Source: Porphyromonas gingivalis ATCC 33277 (lineage in GTDB: Bacteria; Bacteroidota; Bacteroidia; Bacteroidales; Porphyromonadaceae). Taken from it: 64,000 nt of DNA. Under the pieces are notes generated by a model that did no database searches, was not told where the DNA came from, and saw only the letters and a list, made by a program, of their open reading frames with translations. Below, piece after piece: positions 36,068 through 46,947 of this stretch. Position numbers and translations under genes: made by a program. Each line of letters begins with the position of its first letter. Position 1 is the first letter of the stretch. The stretch lies in contig NC_010729.1 of the NCBI RefSeq assembly GCF_000010505.1, positions 1,491,001-1,555,000 of the forward strand. The letters run 5' to 3'.

Positions 36068-36663
36068 ATATCATCACACTCAAGGTAGCGATAGTGGAAC
36101 CGCTACCTATGATTCGTGCAGGGCTGGAAGCTCTACTGAAGAAAATCACCGGCTACAAGATACAATTCATAGATGCACCCGCCGATAATGGTTGGGTAGA
36201 TGTAATCTCCTTTTATTGTCCCGATGTCGTTTTCATGAATCCACTCGTATCGGGACTCACCCGAAACGAATCCGACAAAGCATGTCCGCAGTCGCGCTAT
36301 GTGGGTTTGCTCACTACGCCGATTGACAGCAATATGCTACACAACTATGACGATACACTGTCCGTCCACGCCACAGTAGAAGAATTAAGACAGCTATTGG
36401 AAAGACTTTATCAAAAGACCTTGGAGCCTGAAGAGAGCGGAGAAGAACAACAGACACTCACCAATCGGGAGAAAGAGATCGTCGTAGGAGTAGTGAAAGG
36501 TATGACCAACAAAGAGATTGCCGAAGAGCTTTTCTTATCTACACATACCGTTATAACCCACCGACGCAACATTGCAAAAAAATTGCAGATCCACAGCCCC
36601 AGTGGCTTGACCATCTATGCCATCATGAACAAACTCGTCAATCTCGACGAAATCGCCCACTAA
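36064..36663 (+). CDS. cdhR: LuxR-type regulator with an atypical receiver-like domain (CdhR-like)
   Basis: A 199-residue protein. The N-terminal part (about 1-110) resembles a response-regulator receiver, but the expected phospho-acceptor position in PDVVFMN is Asn rather than Asp. The C-terminal GerE helix-turn-helix (about 130-195) is clear: [32 protein letters not shown]. Order next to a hemerythrin gene and a few genes from gdh matches what I recall for P. gingivalis CdhR (PG1237), a regulator of community development and hemin genes. The symbol rests on that recollection. It probably responds without phosphorylation. Confidence 0.85.
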   Translation: MNIITLKVAIVEPLPMIRAGLEALLKKITGYKIQFIDAPADNGWVDVISFYCPDVVFMNPLVSGLTRNESDKACPQSRYVGLLTTPIDSNMLHNYDDTLSVHATVEELRQLLERLYQKTLEPEESGEEQQTLTNREKEIVVGVVKGMTNKEIAEELFLSTHTVITHRRNIAKKLQIHSPSGLTIYAIMNKLVNLDEIAH

Positions 36664-36680
36664 ACAAATAAATTCGAGGC

Positions 36681-37364
36681 CTAATCGCCGACCTTGGAAG
36701 TAAGCAAAGACCAAAGTTTATCATTCGAGGGAAGAGGAGCGGTGAGATCGATGAGGACGCCGCTGACAGGATGAGTGAAACGAATTCGATGGGCCAGCAG
36801 ACTGATTCCTCCATCCGGATTACTGCGCCCGAATCCGTATTTCAAATCGCCCTTGATAGGACAACCCATAGCTGCGAGCTGGCAACGAATCTGATGGTGC
36901 CGGCCTGTATGTAGCTCTATTTCCAAAAGATGGTAATTGTCGGACGAAGCCAATAAGCGATAAGAGAGAGAAGCCTTCTTACTGTTCGGCACTTTGCATA
37001 CCGAAGCAAAGCTTTTGTTCAGTCTTTCGTTTCGACTGATATAATGGACGAGCGTATCTCCATCCTTGGGAGGTCTTTGTTTGACTATGGCACGATATAC
37101 CTTTTGCACCTTCCCATCGCGAAACATATTATTGAGTCGCGCCAAAGCCTTACTCGTTTTGGCAAAAACGACCAGTCCGGCCACAGGACGATCCAAACGA
37201 TGGGCTACACCGAGGAAGACTTTGCCCGGCTTGGCATATTTCTCTTTGATCCACTGCTTGACCGTTTCGGACAGAGGGCTGTCACCAGTCTTATCGCCTT
37301 GAACAATCTCCCCGACAGCCTTATTGACTATGATCAGATGATTGTCTTCGTAAACGACTTCCAT
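36681..37364 (-). CDS. RluA-family pseudouridine synthase
   Basis: A 227-residue RluA-type enzyme lacking an S4 domain. The catalytic Asp lies in HRLDRPVAGLVVF; other marks are VVYEDNHLIIVNK at the start, GRHHQIRCQLAAMGCPI and LLAHRIRFTHP. It isomerises uridine in rRNA or tRNA; the exact target is unknown. The gene is convergent with the LuxR gene and lies 43 bp downstream of fabG, perhaps in its transcript. Confidence 0.9.
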   Translation of the reverse strand: MEVVYEDNHLIIVNKAVGEIVQGDKTGDSPLSETVKQWIKEKYAKPGKVFLGVAHRLDRPVAGLVVFAKTSKALARLNNMFRDGKVQKVYRAIVKQRPPKDGDTLVHYISRNERLNKSFASVCKVPNSKKASLSYRLLASSDNYHLLEIELHTGRHHQIRCQLAAMGCPIKGDLKYGFGRSNPDGGISLLAHRIRFTHPVSGVLIDLTAPLPSNDKLWSLLTSKVGD

Positions 37365-37407
37365 AACGACAGCCCTATGAACCGAACAGGTTGATTCTGA
37401 TCCTATA

Positions 37408-38154
37408 TTACATATTCATACCGCCACAAACGTGGACTACCTGTCCCGTCACGTACGAAGAGAGGTCACTGCCAAGGAAGGTAGCTACGTTAGCCACATC
37501 TTCAGGCGTACCACCACGACGCAGAGGTATCTGTGCCGCCCATTGCTTCTTCACTTCTTCGCTAAGTACGGCAGTCATATCGGTGATGATAAAACCCGGT
37601 GCAATCGCATTGGCACGCACGCCACGTGAGCCCAGCTCTTTGGCGACACTCTTGGCCAAACCGATCATACCGGCTTTAGAAGCTGAGTAGTTGGATTGTC
37701 CTGCATTGCCCGATACACCTACCACAGAAGCCATATTGATGATACTGCCGGTGCGCTGTCCCATCATGATGGGAGTCACGGCATGGATCATGTTGAACGC
37801 TGACTTCAGATTAACGTTGATCACGGCATCCCATTGTTGCTCAGTCATACGCATCATAAGGCCATCGCGAGTAATGCCGGCATTGTTCACCAAAATATCG
37901 ATCCGACCGAAGTCAGCCTTGATCTGTTCCACCACTGTATGCGCAGCATCGAAGTCCGCTGCATTGGAAGCGTATGCCGCTGCACGTACTCCGAGCCCTT
38001 TGAGTTCTTCTACGAAAGCCTGTACGCCCTCATCGATATTCAGATCAGTAATAGCCACATCGGCACCTTCCGTTGCATACTTATAAGCTATGGCACGGCC
38101 GATACCGCGTCCGGCTCCCGTAATGAGAGCTACCTTGTTCTCCAATAATTTCAT
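37408..38154 (-). CDS. fabG: 3-oxoacyl-[acyl-carrier-protein] reductase
   Basis: A 248-residue classical SDR. Cofactor motif TGAGRGIGRA at residues 13-22, the NNAG motif, catalytic Ser in INMASVVGVSG and YSASKAG (YxxxK). C-terminal GGTPEDVANVATFLGSD and YVTGQVVHVCGGMNM match FabG, the NADPH-dependent reductase of type II fatty acid synthesis. It sits between rluA-like and tetR genes, all on the minus strand. Confidence 0.92.
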   Translation of the reverse strand: MKLLENKVALITGAGRGIGRAIAYKYATEGADVAITDLNIDEGVQAFVEELKGLGVRAAAYASNAADFDAAHTVVEQIKADFGRIDILVNNAGITRDGLMMRMTEQQWDAVINVNLKSAFNMIHAVTPIMMGQRTGSIINMASVVGVSGNAGQSNYSASKAGMIGLAKSVAKELGSRGVRANAIAPGFIITDMTAVLSEEVKKQWAAQIPLRRGGTPEDVANVATFLGSDLSSYVTGQVVHVCGGMNM

Positions 38155-38237
38155 ACTTTGATTTTAATTAGTCGTGGACAGATACCTACCGATACGATAT
38201 GTATGTCCGCGAAGTTTATTTATTGATCGTTAAATTC

Positions 38238-38873
38238 TTAAACACTTTCACTTCCAATCTCTTCTTCACCGCTGTTTACTGTCGGAGAGAGACAGATACC
38301 GTGGAAGATCAGATGCTCCACATTCTCACTGATTCGCTCGAACGCGATCGTTCCGGCATGCCTAAGATGGCCGCTGATATACGGTACTTCTAACCCCTTG
38401 ATTGAGTGGAGCAAGATTTTGGCGGTAATATGGGTATCGGGTATAGAAAACGCATTAAGCCGAACACCTTCGTCCAAAATGGAACAGATCAGATGTTCTT
38501 CCTTGAGGTCGAACTCCTTACGAGCAGTCTCCACCTTCCATATATCACGAAAAAAATCGGCACGAAGCGTACCATTGCGCACGACAATCTCTTTGATTGC
38601 TTCCAAATGTGTATAGATGAAGTGCATCAGCTTCTTAGTCGGCGACATAGACACAAGAGCAGCAGTCTCCAACGAGCTGTAGAGTTCGTCCAGCTCCTTA
38701 TGGACAACGGCAAAATAGATATCTTTTTTGCTTTTGAAGTAAGTATATAGCGTGCGTCGTCCCTTGTTTGCCGCATCGGCGATGTCGTTCATCGTGGTCT
38801 TTTCCACACCGATCTTGGCAAAGAGCTGACGTGCTACATCGATCATCAGTTCTCTTGTTTTCGCCACACTCAT
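38238..38873 (-). CDS. TetR-family transcriptional regulator
   Basis: A 211-residue protein with a TetR helix-turn-helix at residues 8-55 (LMIDVARQLFAKIGVEKTTMNDIA and GRRTLYTYFKSKKDIYFAV) and a helical ligand-binding domain. It starts 83 bp upstream of fabG in the same direction, so it may regulate fatty acid genes; that is inference. A -7 box lies at 38923-38930. Confidence 0.9.
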   Translation of the reverse strand: MSVAKTRELMIDVARQLFAKIGVEKTTMNDIADAANKGRRTLYTYFKSKKDIYFAVVHKELDELYSSLETAALVSMSPTKKLMHFIYTHLEAIKEIVVRNGTLRADFFRDIWKVETARKEFDLKEEHLICSILDEGVRLNAFSIPDTHITAKILLHSIKGLEVPYISGHLRHAGTIAFERISENVEHLIFHGICLSPTVNSGEEEIGSESV

Positions 38874-38922
38874 TAAAATTTTTCGATTACCCTATATTCT
38901 ATACGGCATTCTGTTTCGGAAA

Positions 38923-38930
38923 CAAATATA
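38923..38930 (-). promoter_or_regulatory. -7 box of the tetR-fabG unit
   Basis: TATATTTG on the minus strand, 50 bp upstream of the tetR start. Possible operator half-sites (attctatacg-like) lie between it and the gene. Confidence 0.5.
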
Positions 38931-39055
38931 AGGTTTTTGGCGTTGATTTTGCACGTTTGTTTCAGTATTGAGCAAAAGATCCACCGTCTTAGTCTGTATA
39001 TTGGCTTGGACGGTACTATCCATTATCCAAGAAAAGTTCGATCGAAACAAATAAA

Positions 39056-39085
39056 AAAGCTGTCTCCTTTGAAAGGGGACAGCTC
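39056..39085 (-). terminator. Terminator of tRNA-Gln
   Basis: On the minus strand agctgtcccc-tttcaaa-ggagacagct is followed by ttttttattt, directly after the tRNA. Confidence 0.85.
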
Positions 39086-39099
39086 ATCGATCATTCTTG

Positions 39100-39170
39100 T
39101 TGTCTCACAAGGATTCGAACCTTGACAAACAGGACCAGAATCTGTTGTGCTACCATTACACCATGAGACA
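39100..39170 (-). tRNA. tRNA-Gln (CUG)
   Basis: The cloverleaf reads on the minus strand: acceptor TGTCTCA / TGAGACA, D-arm around TGTAATGGTAGCAC, anticodon loop TTCTGGT with anticodon CTG, and T-loop GGTTCGAATCC. The anticodon stem ends in an A.C pair. CCA is not encoded. It has its own promoter and terminator. Confidence 0.92.
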
Positions 39171-39200
39171 ATGGCGAAGCCTTTATCGCTTCCGGTGCCG

Positions 39201-39230
39201 CAAATGTACACCTTTTTGTGAAACAAACAA
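39201..39230 (-). promoter_or_regulatory. Promoter of tRNA-Gln
   Basis: Minus strand TTG (39228-39230), a 19-bp spacer, then TACATTTG (39201-39208), about 30 bp before the tRNA. Confidence 0.65.
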
Positions 39231-39377
39231 TAAAAAACAACATTTCGATTTTAATTGGCATCCGCATCTTCCTCCATAGAGTCCGACTTTGAAAAGATGG
39301 GTTGGAAATCTCGATTTTAGGTTCGTAAACCGGAAACACACTCAAGATATTTTAGTCACTTTTTCTGTCCGTTTTTG

Positions 39378-39385
39378 TACTTTTG
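39378..39385 (+). promoter_or_regulatory. -7 box of the lepA-dnaB unit
   Basis: TACTTTTG, a perfect TAnnTTTG match, 63 bp before the lepA start. Confidence 0.55.
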
Positions 39386-39448
39386 CGAGCGTAAAGACCG
39401 AAAAAGGTCATACATCAGCATCAAAGGGTTCCATCTCAATAAACATCG

Positions 39449-41236
39449 ATGAAGAATATCCGCAACTTCTGCATTATTGCACATATCGACCACGGCAAGA
39501 GTACCTTGGCCGATCGGTTGCTCGAATATACCAACACCGTCTCCGGCAAAGATCTGCAAGATCAGGTCTTGGACAATATGGACTTGGAACGAGAGAGAGG
39601 TATAACGATCAAGAGCCATGCCATTCAGATGGACTATGAGATGGATGGAGAAAAGTATGTGCTCAACCTGATCGATACTCCGGGGCACGTGGACTTCTCC
39701 TACGAAGTCTCTCGCTCCATCGCTGCTTGCGAAGGGGCATTGCTTATCGTCGATGCTGCCCAAGGGATACAGGCGCAGACCATATCCAATCTCTATATGG
39801 CGATCGAAAACGACCTGACCATCATCCCCATTGTGAACAAAGTGGATTTGCCCAGTGCCATGCCCGAAGAGGTGGAAGACCAGATCATCGAGCTTTTGGG
39901 TTGCGATCGTTCGGAGATCATCCGCGCCAGTGGCAAGACCGGTCAGGGAGTAGATCAGATCCTTCGCGCCATCGTAGAGCAAGTACCGGCCCCTGCCGGA
40001 GACCCCGATGCCCCGCTGCAATGCCTCATTTTCGATTCGGTCTTCAATCCGTTCCGTGGTATCATCGCCTATTTTAAGGTGGTGAATGGCAGTATTCGCA
40101 AAGGAGACCATGTCAAGTTTATTGCCACCGAGAAAGAATACGATGCCGATGAAGTAGGAGTACTCAGGCTCGATATGGAGCCGCGCTCGGAGGTCAAGAC
40201 CGGCGATGTAGGCTACATCATCAGCGGTATCAAAACAAGCCGCGAGGTCAAGGTCGGCGATACGATCACCCATGTAGCCAAGCCGGCCAAAGAGGCCATA
40301 GCAGGATTCGAAGAGGTAAAACCCATGGTCTTCGCCGGTGTATATCCGATCGAAGCAGAAGACTTCGAGAACTTGCGTACTTCCCTGGAGAAACTCCAAC
40401 TCAACGATGCCTCACTGACGTTTCAGCCCGAAAGTTCGGTGGCTCTCGGATTCGGATTTCGTTGCGGATTTCTCGGTTTGCTCCACATGGAGATCGTGCA
40501 GGAGCGATTGGATCGGGAGTTCAATATGAATGTGATCACGACGGTGCCCAACGTTTCTTATAAGGTGTACGACAAGAAAGGTGGCTGCAAAGAGGTTCAC
40601 AATCCATCGGGACTGCCCGAACCCACGCTTATAGATCATATAGAAGAACCCTTCATCAGAGCTTCTGTCATCACCAATACGGCCTATATCGGCCCTATCA
40701 TGACACTTTGTTTGGGCAAAAGAGGGGTGTTGGTGAAGCAAGAATATATATCGGGCGATCGTGTAGAGATCTTCTACGATCTTCCATTGGGCGAAATCGT
40801 CATCGACTTCTACGACAAACTAAAGAGTATCTCCAAAGGATATGCCTCATTCGACTATCACCTGCACGACTTTAGAGAGAGCAAGCTGGTAAAGCTCGAT
40901 ATTCTGCTCAATGGCGAACCCGTCGATGCCCTGTCTACACTCACACACGTGGACAACAGTGTCACATTCGGCCAGCGCATGTGCGAAAAGCTCAAAGAAC
41001 TCATCCCGCGTCAGCAATTCGAAATAGCCATCCAAGCAGCTATCGGAGCCAAGATCATCGCTCGCGAAACGATCAAGCCTGTCCGTAAGGATGTGACGGC
41101 CAAGTGCTATGGTGGCGATATCTCCCGTAAGCGTAAGCTGCTCGAAAAGCAGAAAGAAGGAAAGAAACGCATGAAGCAGATAGGCACGGTCGAAGTGCCT
41201 CAGAAGGCTTTCCTCGCTGTCCTCAAACTGGACTGA
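39449..41236 (+). CDS. lepA: Elongation factor 4 (LepA)
   Basis: A 595-residue translational GTPase. The GTP-binding motifs are AHIDHGKST (G1), DTPGHVDF (G3) and NKVDLPSA (G4). EF-G-like domains II, III and V follow, then the LepA-specific C-terminal domain, seen in [44 protein letters not shown]. It back-translocates stalled ribosomes and aids 30S assembly. Full length. dnaB begins 34 bp downstream. Confidence 0.97.
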   Translation: MKNIRNFCIIAHIDHGKSTLADRLLEYTNTVSGKDLQDQVLDNMDLERERGITIKSHAIQMDYEMDGEKYVLNLIDTPGHVDFSYEVSRSIAACEGALLIVDAAQGIQAQTISNLYMAIENDLTIIPIVNKVDLPSAMPEEVEDQIIELLGCDRSEIIRASGKTGQGVDQILRAIVEQVPAPAGDPDAPLQCLIFDSVFNPFRGIIAYFKVVNGSIRKGDHVKFIATEKEYDADEVGVLRLDMEPRSEVKTGDVGYIISGIKTSREVKVGDTITHVAKPAKEAIAGFEEVKPMVFAGVYPIEAEDFENLRTSLEKLQLNDASLTFQPESSVALGFGFRCGFLGLLHMEIVQERLDREFNMNVITTVPNVSYKVYDKKGGCKEVHNPSGLPEPTLIDHIEEPFIRASVITNTAYIGPIMTLCLGKRGVLVKQEYISGDRVEIFYDLPLGEIVIDFYDKLKSISKGYASFDYHLHDFRESKLVKLDILLNGEPVDALSTLTHVDNSVTFGQRMCEKLKELIPRQQFEIAIQAAIGAKIIARETIKPVRKDVTAKCYGGDISRKRKLLEKQKEGKKRMKQIGTVEVPQKAFLAVLKLD

Positions 41237-41270
41237 TCCGAGGTATTTTCATAATCCCCACCCTATTGCT

Positions 41271-42857
41271 ATGGCCACAACGAAGTCCCGCACCAAACGT
41301 CCTGCTCCGGAGAGCATCACAGCGCCTTTGGAGGGACGTGTTCCACCACAGGCTCCCGAACTGGAGGAGGCTGTTTTGGGGGCTATCCTGCTGGAAAAAG
41401 ATGCCTATATGCAAGTGGGCGAAATGCTGCGTCCCAGTACTTTCTACCTCAAAACCCATGAACTGATCTACGAGGCCATTACGCAGCTGGCACTCAATCA
41501 GAAGCCCGTGGATATGCTCACGGTGACGGAGCAGCTCAAAAAGAACGGCAATCTCGATGCGGTCGGTGGCCCCTCTTATATAGCCGGCCTGACGCTGAAA
41601 GTGGCAAGCTCGGCCAACTTGGAATTTCATGCCAAGATATTGGCACAGAAAGCTTTGAGCCGTGAGGTAATCGGCTTTTCCAGCGAAGTTCTGAAGAAGG
41701 CTTACGACGACACGGAGGACATAGAGGATCAGTTGCAGCAGGCCGAGGGACGATTGTTCGAGATCTCCCAGCACAACATGAAGCAGGACGTCCAGCCTAT
41801 CGACCCGATTATCAAAGAGGCCTTGGGCGAAATCCAGATTGCAGCCAACCGTAAGGAAGGACTCAGCGGTCAACCATCCGGTTTCCCCGCTATCGACAAG
41901 CTCACGGCCGGTTGGCAAGCTTCCGATCTGATCATCATTGCTGCCCGTCCTGCTATGGGAAAGACCGCATTCGTGCTTTCCATGGCCAAAAATATGGCTA
42001 TCGACTATAATATACCCGTAGCCATATTCAATTTGGAAATGAGCAGTGTGCAGCTGGTCAAGCGTCTGATGTCCAATGTCTGCGAGATTCCGGGTGAGAA
42101 GTTGAAGACCGGCCGACTCGAATCACACGAATGGGTACAACTCGATACCAAGCTGAAAGACTTCGAAAACAAACCCCTCTACATAGACGATACTCCTTCC
42201 CTTTCCGTCTTCGAACTGCGTACCAAATCGCGCCGTCTGGTACGCGAGTATGGCGTGAAGATGATCATCATCGACTATCTTCAGCTCATGAACGCCAGCG
42301 GAATGTCGTTCGGCAACCGCGAGCAGGAAGTCAGTACCATTTCACGTTCTCTGAAGGTTTTGGCCAAGGAGCTGAAGATACCTATTATCGCTCTCTCCCA
42401 GCTCAACCGAAGTGTGGAGACCCGTCAGGGCGACATCAACAGCAAACGTCCGCAGCTATCCGACTTGCGTGAATCCGGAGCCATCGAACAGGATGCCGAT
42501 ATGGTATGCTTCATCCATCGCCCCGAATACTACAAGATCACGGAAGACCAGCAGGGCAACTCCCTTTTGGGCATAGGCGAATTTATCATCGCCAAGCATC
42601 GTAATGGTCCTGTGGATGATGTACGTTTGCGCTTCCGCAGCGAGTTTGCCAAGTTCCTACCTCTTGAGGCCGAGAGCATGGTCAAACGCCATTCCCGTAT
42701 CGGAGGCTCACCCGTGGAAATGGGTGTCGGCAACGGATCGTTCGCCCCTCCCCTACCTCCACCGGAGGAAAATCCCCTCCTTTCAGGCCCCTATTCCTCC
42801 GGCACATCCGAGGCCGATTTCCTCGCCGAAGCATCGGGAATCGACAACCCCTTCTGA
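41271..42857 (+). CDS. dnaB: Replicative DNA helicase DnaB
   Basis: A 528-residue hexameric helicase. The N-terminal DnaB domain (about 25-140) begins PPQAPELEEAVLGAILLE. The RecA-like C-terminal domain (about 185-465) has Walker A ARPAMGKTAF, Walker B IIIDYLQLM and the SQLNRSVE motif. The C-terminal 60 residues are a Pro/Ser-rich tail (PLPPPEEN). It unwinds DNA at the replication fork. No intein is seen. Linkage to lepA is probably one transcript. Confidence 0.96.
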   Translation: MATTKSRTKRPAPESITAPLEGRVPPQAPELEEAVLGAILLEKDAYMQVGEMLRPSTFYLKTHELIYEAITQLALNQKPVDMLTVTEQLKKNGNLDAVGGPSYIAGLTLKVASSANLEFHAKILAQKALSREVIGFSSEVLKKAYDDTEDIEDQLQQAEGRLFEISQHNMKQDVQPIDPIIKEALGEIQIAANRKEGLSGQPSGFPAIDKLTAGWQASDLIIIAARPAMGKTAFVLSMAKNMAIDYNIPVAIFNLEMSSVQLVKRLMSNVCEIPGEKLKTGRLESHEWVQLDTKLKDFENKPLYIDDTPSLSVFELRTKSRRLVREYGVKMIIIDYLQLMNASGMSFGNREQEVSTISRSLKVLAKELKIPIIALSQLNRSVETRQGDINSKRPQLSDLRESGAIEQDADMVCFIHRPEYYKITEDQQGNSLLGIGEFIIAKHRNGPVDDVRLRFRSEFAKFLPLEAESMVKRHSRIGGSPVEMGVGNGSFAPPLPPPEENPLLSGPYSSGTSEADFLAEASGIDNPF

Positions 42858-43031
42858 CATTATCAGGAAACGATATTGCATAATTATGAGCCAATATACA
42901 TGGCTCAGGCCCAATTAGAAGAGCCTAACACATTAGCCATCCCTTAAAAAGCCCTTATGGGACAACTAGATAGGGTTCGGAGCAAAGACGAAACCACGGT
43001 ATATAGACAGATCGAACTGAGGCTAAACACG
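42858..43031. other. Gap between dnaB and MITE-like copy 3
   Basis: About 170 bp. No terminator with a T run is obvious after dnaB, and no gene is seen. Confidence 0.4.
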
Positions 43032-43354
43032 TGCCAAAAAAGTTTTCAACAACGAAGAGGAGTTTGGAATGATTCCAAATAAGCAAGTGAAAGGAAGTGG
43101 ACATTGAAGTCGAAAAGTTGAGGATACGGACTTTTTCAAGTCGAAATATGACATTTGGAAGAGAAGATAACGATCTATATACAAATCGTTTACGATAAAT
43201 ATATAGATCGTTTTCGTTTTGTATATAAATCGTTTTCAATTTATATATAGATCAAAAGTCATTTCTATATAAATCAAAAGCCGAAAAGGCCACTTCGAAA
43301 GTTTATAAAACAGAGGCACCCACATGATTCAGCTCGAATCATGTGGGTGCCTTA
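43032..43354. repeat. MITE-like repeat, copy 3
   Basis: Conserved box, variable part, five 22-bp AT-rich units (43167-43276), GCC-GAAAA-GGC mini-hairpin and a terminal hairpin (43315-43351). The inner stem here, CACATGATTC pairing with its complement, is perfect over 10 bp and differs in sequence from the other copies. Confidence 0.8.
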
Positions 43355-43996
43355 TTCTTTTGAAGGGACTGTAAGAGACCTTATTGCTGCTTATGGATCA
43401 TGGAGATTATACTATTCGTCCCAATACCAAGATGGTATATATATAATATCGGCCGGCTTAATCGGCCGAAAAGATTAGGAGCAAGAGAGTATTCGCAGCA
43501 CATATCTAACTATCATTTAATCGTTTATCCATATAATTTCATTCGGATGAAAGGCTCTCAGGACAGCGATATTCAACTCCTCATAGAGAGCTTCATCGCA
43601 GACAAATGTAAGGAAAAAGTTCAATCCCCTAAAAGGCATTAGAGCGGGTACAATCCTTTAGCTTTGTGATCGATATAGTGTAATGAGCGAAGAATATAAG
43701 CCTGAATCGGCAGTTCGAATGTTGCTCAAAACCACTGCTTTTCAAGCAAACTAAATTCGCAATCTTCCTTTACACGAAAGCCGACGTGAGATAGAACGAA
43801 ATGATGGCTATAGCATCTTTGGATTCCACATCCGGCAACAGGTCTCATTCAATGCTCTGCAAAAAGATAAATGCCCTCAGAAAACCTGCCAAAACATCAT
43901 CCGATTTCTAATGTAACAGTCCTGAAAAAGAAAAAGACAAAGCAACAGCATAAATTTTCAAATGCAATAGTCCTCGCTCATCCTCCAAACGAATAA
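43355..43996. other. Intergenic remainder upstream of alaS, no gene seen
   Basis: About 640 bp of AT-rich sequence with no family-level coding signal. The 80-codon ORF at 43400-43642 starts at a TTG-like position, has low information and no recognisable motif. TAGCTTTG at 43660-43667 matches TAnnTTTG but lacks a -33 element, so any transcript here is speculative. Confidence 0.4.
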
Positions 43997-44034
43997 GGCA
44001 CCCGTCGAATTCTTCTACGAATTTGACGGGTGCC
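43997..44034. repeat. Lone fourth copy of the GGCACC/GGTGCC hairpin
   Basis: The same outer arms as the three MITE-like copies with yet another inner stem (CGTCGAATTC / GAATTTGACG, one G-T pair). The rest of the element is absent. It lies about 270 bp before alaS. Confidence 0.7.
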
Positions 44035-44251
44035 TACGTTTTATCATCTCACAAACAGCCTTTTTCACTATACGATTTAATATAAACTGCTTACAATCTA
44101 ACAGAAAGCAGGTTCTCACCGGAAAATATCTGTTTCTAATCTTTTTATGCTCGATTCATTTGTAACAGTCCTTCGGTTATGACATAAGATATAGCACAGA
44201 AAAACATCTGTTCCACTCTCTCTGTTATCCCTCTGTGAGGAAAGAAATTCG

Positions 44252-44259
44252 TATTTTTG
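44252..44259 (+). promoter_or_regulatory. -7 box of alaS
   Basis: TATTTTTG, 43 bp before the chosen alaS start, matches TAnnTTTG. Confidence 0.55.
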
Positions 44260-44302
44260 TCCTCATTATCAAAGAATAACAACCTACTACGTGCAATCGA
44301 AT

Positions 44303-46933
44303 ATGCTCACGTCAAAAGAAATCAGAGAGTCGTTCAAGACTTTTTTTGCCTCAAAAGGTCATAAAATCGTTCCCTCTGCCCCCATGGTGATCAAAGGCGA
44401 CCCCACGCTCATGTTCACCAATGCCGGCATGAATCAGTTCAAGGATATCATACTCGGAAATACCGAGGCTAAATACACTCGTGTAGCAGACTCGCAGAAG
44501 TGTCTGCGTGTAAGCGGCAAGCACAACGACCTCGAAGAGGTAGGCCATGACACCTATCATCATACCATGTTCGAAATGCTCGGCAACTGGTCGTTCGGCG
44601 ATTACTTCAAGAAAGAAGCCATCGAATGGGCTTGGGAATACTTGGTGACGGTGTTGGGTCTGGATCCTCAGCGTCTCTATGCTACCGTATTCGAAGGCAG
44701 CCCCGAAGAAGGCCTTGACCGCGACGACGAAGCGGCATCTTACTGGGCACAGTTTCTGCCTGAAGAACGAATCATCAACGGCAATAAGCATGACAACTTC
44801 TGGGAAATGGGCGATACCGGACCCTGCGGTCCCTGCTCGGAAATACATATCGACCTGCGTTCGGACGAAGAGCGTGCCCAAATAAACGGTTTGGAGCTGA
44901 TCAATAAGAGCCATCCGCAGGTCATTGAGATATGGAACCTCGTCTTCATGCAATACAATCGGAAAGCCGATTCTTCCCTGACGCCTCTGCCACACAAGGT
45001 GATCGATACGGGCATGGGATTCGAGCGTCTGTGTATGGCCTTGCAGGGCAAGACTTCCAATTACGATACGGATGTCTTCCAGCCCCTTATCCATGCTTTG
45101 GCTACGATGACGGGAATCGGATATGGAGAGGATTCCGCCTCGGATATAGCCATGCGCGTAGTAGCCGACCACATCCGGACTATCGCCTTTGCCATCACGG
45201 ATGGCCAATTACCCTCCAATGCCAAAGCCGGCTATGTCATTCGCCGTATCCTTCGCCGTGCGGTTCGCTATGGCTACACCTTCCTGCACTGCCGCGAAGC
45301 GTTCATGTACCGATTGCTGCCGACACTGATCGATACGATGGGCGATGCTTATCCCGAATTGCAAGCACAGCGCGAACTGATCAGCCGCGTGATCAAAGAA
45401 GAGGAAGAGAGCTTCCTGCGTACACTGGAAACGGGTATCCGCCTGCTGGAGAAAAAAATAGCCGACAATAAGGCTACCGGCTCCACCGTATTGGACGGTG
45501 TCGCTGCCTTCGAATTATACGATACGTTCGGATTTCCCCTCGACCTCACAGCCCTGATCCTATCGGAAAATGGGATGACGGTGGACGAATCAGGCTTCGA
45601 CACGGAGATGCAGAAGCAAAAAGAGCGTGCCCGTAATGCCGCTGCCGTAGAAGCCGGTGACTGGGTAGTGCTGCGTGAGGGTGAATCCAAATTCTCAGGA
45701 TACGACTTCACCGAAACGGAAACAGAGATCCTGCGCTACCGTCAGGTGAAACAAAAAAACAAGGAATACTTTCAGGTGGTACTCTTGGACACTCCTTTCT
45801 ATGCAGAGATGGGTGGGCAAGTAGGCGACAGCGGTCAGCTGATCGACGAATCGGGTGTAGCCTATGATATATTCGACACCAAACGCGAAAACAATCTCTC
45901 GGTACACCTGATGAAGAAATTGCCCGAAAGCACGACAGACACCTTCGTGGCACGGATCAATCAGGACAAACGCCGCCAGGCAGAAGCCAACCATACGGCT
46001 ACGCACTTGCTGCACGAAGCTCTGCGCGAAGTCCTCGGAACGCATGTGGAGCAGAAGGGTTCGTTCGTCAGCCCGGAGGTGCTTCGTTTCGACTTCTCCC
46101 ACTTCGGCAAGATGTCTCCGGAGGAGATCCGCAAGGTGGAAGAATTGGTATCCGAGCGGATACGTGCCGACTTCCAACGGGAAGAGTTTCGCGATGTGCC
46201 GATTGCCGAAGCACAGGCTATGGGAGCCATGGCTCTCTTCGGAGAGAAGTATGGCGAAGAAGTGCGCGTACTCAAGTACGGCTCTTCGGTAGAGTTGTGC
46301 GGAGGTACACATATTCCCTCTACAGGCATGATCGGGACATTCCGTATCGTTACGGAAAGTTCGATAGCATCGGGGGTTCGTCGAATCGAAGCCGTAACGG
46401 GCATCGGTGCCGAACGTTTCATATACGAGAAAGAAGATATTCTGCTGGCTGTAAAGGAGCTGTTCAACAACAATCCGAACCTGATCAAGTCCATCAAGAA
46501 AATGCTCGAAGAGGATGCAAGTCTGAAAAAACAGATAGCGGACATGAAGCACGAGCGCATGCTGAAGTTCAAAAAGTCGCTTCTCGAGCAGGATGTTCGT
46601 CGCCGTGGTATCCGTCTTTTCCTCTTTCAGGAGATCATGGAGGCAGAGACGGCCAAGGATATAGCTTTCCAAATTGCCGGCGAACTGCAAGAGAGCTTCG
46701 TCCTCATAGCGGGAACGACCGAAGGTGGTGAAAAATGCGCGCTGACAGTGATGCTTTCGAAAGATCTCACGGAGGGAGGGATGGATGCAGCCAAACTGGT
46801 ACGAAGTGCCGCCAAGCATATACAGGGCGGTGGTGGTGGACAGCCACACTTCGCTACGGCGGGTGGCAAGAATCCTAAAGGATTGCCTGCTGCCATTCAG
46901 CAGATACTGACCGAAGCAGAGCTAACGGACTGA
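44303..46933 (+). CDS. alaS: Alanyl-tRNA synthetase
   Basis: An 876-residue class II synthetase. ATG at 44303 gives [20 protein letters not shown], the normal family start; an in-frame GTG four codons earlier is less likely. The catalytic core (1-250) has the motif-2 region and [13 protein letters not shown]. The editing domain carries [11 protein letters not shown] and [10 protein letters not shown], the zinc-binding HxxxH and CxxxH. The C-terminal C-Ala domain ends [17 protein letters not shown]. It charges tRNA-Ala and clears mischarged Ser/Gly. aroB starts 15 bp downstream. Confidence 0.97.
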   Translation: MLTSKEIRESFKTFFASKGHKIVPSAPMVIKGDPTLMFTNAGMNQFKDIILGNTEAKYTRVADSQKCLRVSGKHNDLEEVGHDTYHHTMFEMLGNWSFGDYFKKEAIEWAWEYLVTVLGLDPQRLYATVFEGSPEEGLDRDDEAASYWAQFLPEERIINGNKHDNFWEMGDTGPCGPCSEIHIDLRSDEERAQINGLELINKSHPQVIEIWNLVFMQYNRKADSSLTPLPHKVIDTGMGFERLCMALQGKTSNYDTDVFQPLIHALATMTGIGYGEDSASDIAMRVVADHIRTIAFAITDGQLPSNAKAGYVIRRILRRAVRYGYTFLHCREAFMYRLLPTLIDTMGDAYPELQAQRELISRVIKEEEESFLRTLETGIRLLEKKIADNKATGSTVLDGVAAFELYDTFGFPLDLTALILSENGMTVDESGFDTEMQKQKERARNAAAVEAGDWVVLREGESKFSGYDFTETETEILRYRQVKQKNKEYFQVVLLDTPFYAEMGGQVGDSGQLIDESGVAYDIFDTKRENNLSVHLMKKLPESTTDTFVARINQDKRRQAEANHTATHLLHEALREVLGTHVEQKGSFVSPEVLRFDFSHFGKMSPEEIRKVEELVSERIRADFQREEFRDVPIAEAQAMGAMALFGEKYGEEVRVLKYGSSVELCGGTHIPSTGMIGTFRIVTESSIASGVRRIEAVTGIGAERFIYEKEDILLAVKELFNNNPNLIKSIKKMLEEDASLKKQIADMKHERMLKFKKSLLEQDVRRRGIRLFLFQEIMEAETAKDIAFQIAGELQESFVLIAGTTEGGEKCALTVMLSKDLTEGGMDAAKLVRSAAKHIQGGGGGQPHFATAGGKNPKGLPAAIQQILTEAELTD

Positions 46934-46947
46934 TCCCCCTATAGCCT

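Noticed and set aside
43400..43642. 80-codon plus-strand ORF in the dnaB-alaS gap
   Set aside because: No recognisable family, weak start, AT-rich non-coding context.
44291..44302. GTG start four codons upstream of alaS
   Set aside because: Family proteins begin at the following ATG ([11 protein letters not shown]).
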